Of a DNA stretch of 6,762 nt, positions 5,833-6,762 are shown piece after piece. The notes below the pieces were generated by a model. That model saw nothing but the letters and a program-made list of their open reading frames with translations. It made no database searches and was not told the origin of the DNA. This DNA comes from Bacilli bacterium (GTDB taxonomy: Bacteria > Bacillota_I > Bacilli_A > RF39 > UBA660), in contig JAFUZI010000033.1 in the NCBI GenBank assembly GCA_017476705.1, positions 1 through 6,762 of the forward strand, written 5' to 3'. Both the position numbers and the translations under genes were made by a program. How positions within the stretch are numbered: the first letter of the stretch is position 1; each line of letters begins with the position of its first letter.

Positions 5833-5848
5833 TTTACAAATTTGTAAA
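5833..5848 (+). repeat. Perfect 16-bp palindrome
   Basis: TTTACAAATTTGTAAA is a perfect palindrome sharing the outer TTTAC...GTAAA with the phased array but with a different centre (AAATTT instead of TTATAA). Its centre is 40 bp after that of the third array copy, close to but not exactly four helical turns. It may be a second protein-binding site, possibly for the same regulator. Confidence 0.55.
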
Positions 5849-5918
5849 CAATCTTTACTAAATTATTCAACGGTACTTTCGACTGAACAGTATTACTGCC
5901 AAAATTAGTAAAATTGTT
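5847..5918 (+). repeat. Large imperfect inverted repeat with a GC-richer structured centre
   Basis: AACAATcTTTACTAAaTT (5847-5864) pairs with AATTAGTAAAATTGTT (5903-5918), leaving two single-base bulges. The 38-base interior is less A/T-rich than its surroundings and contains smaller pairings: TTCA (5866 region) with TGAA, and the odd palindrome CAGTATTACTG near 5889-5899. It lies between the palindromes and the promoter at 5938. It could extrude as a cruciform or act as an origin structure if DNA, or fold as a leader hairpin if transcribed from further upstream. No open reading frame of note is present. Confidence 0.5.
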
Positions 5919-5937
5919 TATAAAAATGAAAATTTTA

Positions 5938-5968
5938 TTTGCCATACTGAAAAAATATTGTAATTTTG
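5938..5968 (+). promoter_or_regulatory. Bacteroidetes-type promoter for the RepL-like gene
   Basis: TTTG at 5938-5941, a 19-base spacer and TAATTTTG at 5961-5968 match the -33/-7 consensus of Bacteroidetes housekeeping promoters in every defined base. Transcription would start near 5975, giving a leader of about 18 bases before the ATG at 5993. It is the best promoter in the window and lies just downstream of the palindrome region, which could therefore regulate it. Confidence 0.78.
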
Positions 5969-5992
5969 CAAAAATAAAAAGAACTATTTAAT

Positions 5993-6481
5993 ATGAAAAA
6001 GCAAATTTACACAAAAATCAACAGGAAAAATTACTCTGTTATAGATAATACTACAGGAGAGATAGTGTCTGGAATAACCACAATACATACTAGTTGTATA
6101 GACGAATTTATAATGTTTTTCTTTAGAAGTATTCCTAGTTTAATGCAATTAGATGGCAATACTTTAAAAGTCCTATTGTGGTGTTGGAAATATTCTAGTA
6201 TTTCTCCATGTAATAAATCTAATGTGTTCTATAATAATGTAATTTTTAGAAATGCTTTATGTGAAGCATCAAACGATACATTAACACACAGTATTATAAA
6301 TAAAGCTATTTGTACTTGTAATAAACTAGGTATTATCGTTAAAAAAACAAAAGGATATTATGAATTAAATCCTGATTATTTTTATAAAGGATTGTTAACA
6401 GACAGAGCTAAATTATTATTACAAGTACAATATGAACCAACTGAAAACAAAAACTTTGATAATGAAAAAAAAGAAAATTAA
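5993..6481 (+). CDS. RepL-like winged-helix replication initiator (probable)
   Basis: A 162-residue basic protein, probably a DNA-binding replication initiator. After an N-terminal stretch with NYSVIDNTTGEIVSG (13-27), residues about 47-125 form a winged-helix-like region: LDGNTLKVLLWCWKY, a recognition-helix candidate near DTLTHSIINKAICTCNKLG (95-113), and wing residues GIIVKKTKGYYELNP (113-127). The ending LGIIVKKTKGYYELNPDYFYKG is the part most like RepL, the plasmid initiator family, in which a hydrophobic strand, a G-Y/V strand and N-P-x-x-F-x-K-G occur in this order. RepL-like proteins have, as I recall, been reported in crAss-like phages. A full Bacteroidetes promoter and palindromic repeats lie directly upstream, fitting an initiator that binds and perhaps represses its own region. 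The tail after 150 is charged and likely disordered. A plain winged-helix transcription regulator is the alternative. Confidence 0.68.
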   Translation: MKKQIYTKINRKNYSVIDNTTGEIVSGITTIHTSCIDEFIMFFFRSIPSLMQLDGNTLKVLLWCWKYSSISPCNKSNVFYNNVIFRNALCEASNDTLTHSIINKAICTCNKLGIIVKKTKGYYELNPDYFYKGLLTDRAKLLLQVQYEPTENKNFDNEKKEN

Positions 6482-6762
6482 ACTCGTGTCATTTTTTATA
6501 ATTTTATGTATTTTGTTCTGTAGTTGTACTTCTACTAAAAGAAGTACTTCTACAGTAACAGTTTATGATACAATTATAAGAGATAACTATATAGAAAAAC
6601 TGAAATACGATAGTATCTATTTACACGATAGTATCTATACAATAATTAAAGGTGATAGTGTATTTATATATAAAGATAGATATAAATACAAATATCTATA
6701 TATGTATGATACTATCAATAAAAGTGATACTGTGTATTTAAATAAGATAGAATATAAAGAAG
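6462..6762 (+). CDS. Lipoprotein with D-S-I-Y repeats, possible spanin (3' end outside the window)
   Basis: Open from ATG 6462 to the window end (100 codons visible), overlapping the RepL-like gene by 20 bases. The N-terminus MKKKKIKLVSFFIILCILFC is a classic lipoprotein signal: basic start, hydrophobic core, then F-C-S-C22 with C22 as the likely lipidated Cys, followed by Ser/Thr-rich residues. The mature part is built of repeated acidic-Ser/Thr-hydrophobic-Tyr units: YDTI, YDSIY, HDSIY, GDSVFIY, YDTI and SDTVY, with a basic KDRYKYKYLY stretch between. Such alternating strands suggest an extended periplasmic beta structure. An outer-membrane-anchored spanin, in particular a one-piece u-spanin if a membrane span follows beyond the window, is my best guess; an unrelated surface lipoprotein is possible. 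It has no obvious own promoter. Confidence 0.72.
   Translation, partial: MKKKKIKLVSFFIILCILFCSCTSTKRSTSTVTVYDTIIRDNYIEKLKYDSIYLHDSIYTIIKGDSVFIYKDRYKYKYLYMYDTINKSDTVYLNKIEYKE
6607..6638 (+). repeat. Tandem 14-bp repeat inside the lipoprotein gene
   Basis: ACGATAGTATCTAT occurs at 6607-6620 and 6625-6638, offset by 18 bases (six codons), and encodes two D-S-I-Y units. Exact identity over 14 bases suggests a recent duplication of a repeat unit, or strong selection on the motif. Confidence 0.7.

Noticed and set aside
5900..5976. Minus-strand -7 boxes (CAAAATTA at 5900-5907, CAAAAATA at 5969-5976)
   Set aside because: Neither has a -33 CAAA at 19-21 bases, and no credible minus-strand gene exists here. 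Such words are common by chance in A/T-rich DNA.
6526..6547. An 8-bp inverted repeat GTACTTCT/AGAAGTAC as a terminator for the RepL-like gene
   Set aside because: It lies inside the lipoprotein coding sequence, has no T-tract, and reflects the repeated Thr-Ser codons.

Overview
This window is an AT-rich, densely packed piece of a tailed-phage genome, most likely a crAss-like or similar phage of Bacteroidales. All supported genes lie on the + strand and many overlap by 1-35 bases. The phage call rests on the gene set: family A DNA polymerase, T7-type endonuclease I, ThyX, a DUF3310 protein and a RepL-like protein. The host guess rests on promoters matching the Bacteroidetes consensus (-33 TTTG, 19-base spacer, -7 TAnnTTTG), most clearly at 5938-5968, on A/T-rich leaders without Shine-Dalgarno sequences, and on stop codons that are TAA in all ten genes that end here. 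The crAss-like assignment is inference from gene content, not a database match.

Layout. Positions 2-1438 hold the 3' part of a family A DNA polymerase gene, from the last exonuclease motif through polymerase motifs A and B. It is interrupted inside the conserved QGT motif by a 791-base group I intron (1439-2229) and resumes at 2230-2475 with motif C (HDE). Most of the ribozyme can be traced by base pairing: P1 with a U-G pair at the 5' splice site, then P3 to P9. Hairpins between P7 and P3' point to subgroup IA. An HNH-type endonuclease gene (1637-2221) sits in the P8 loop, and its 3' end codes through P7' and P9. Positions 2488-3283 carry two unknown small proteins and a DUF3310 protein. Positions 3328-3780 carry an unknown protein with a Cys-rich N-terminus, followed by a strong terminator hairpin at 3839-3894. 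Positions 3908-5674 carry endonuclease I, an unknown helical protein and ThyX, with overlapping ends.

Positions 5675-5992 are a 318-base non-coding region rich in palindromes. Three TTATAAG-centred palindromes are spaced exactly 21 bp apart. They are followed by a separate 16-bp perfect palindrome, a large imperfect inverted repeat and a textbook Bacteroidetes promoter. The region lies directly upstream of a RepL-like winged-helix gene (5993-6481) and looks like a replication origin, an autoregulatory operator, or both. A partial lipoprotein gene with repeated D-S-I-Y motifs (6462 onward) overlaps the end of the RepL-like gene and runs off the window.

Taken together this is a replication and nucleotide-metabolism block (polymerase, junction resolvase, dTMP synthesis, probable initiator) carrying a mobile intron at the polymerase active site. 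The origin/operator-like region at 5748-5918 is the most interesting part.
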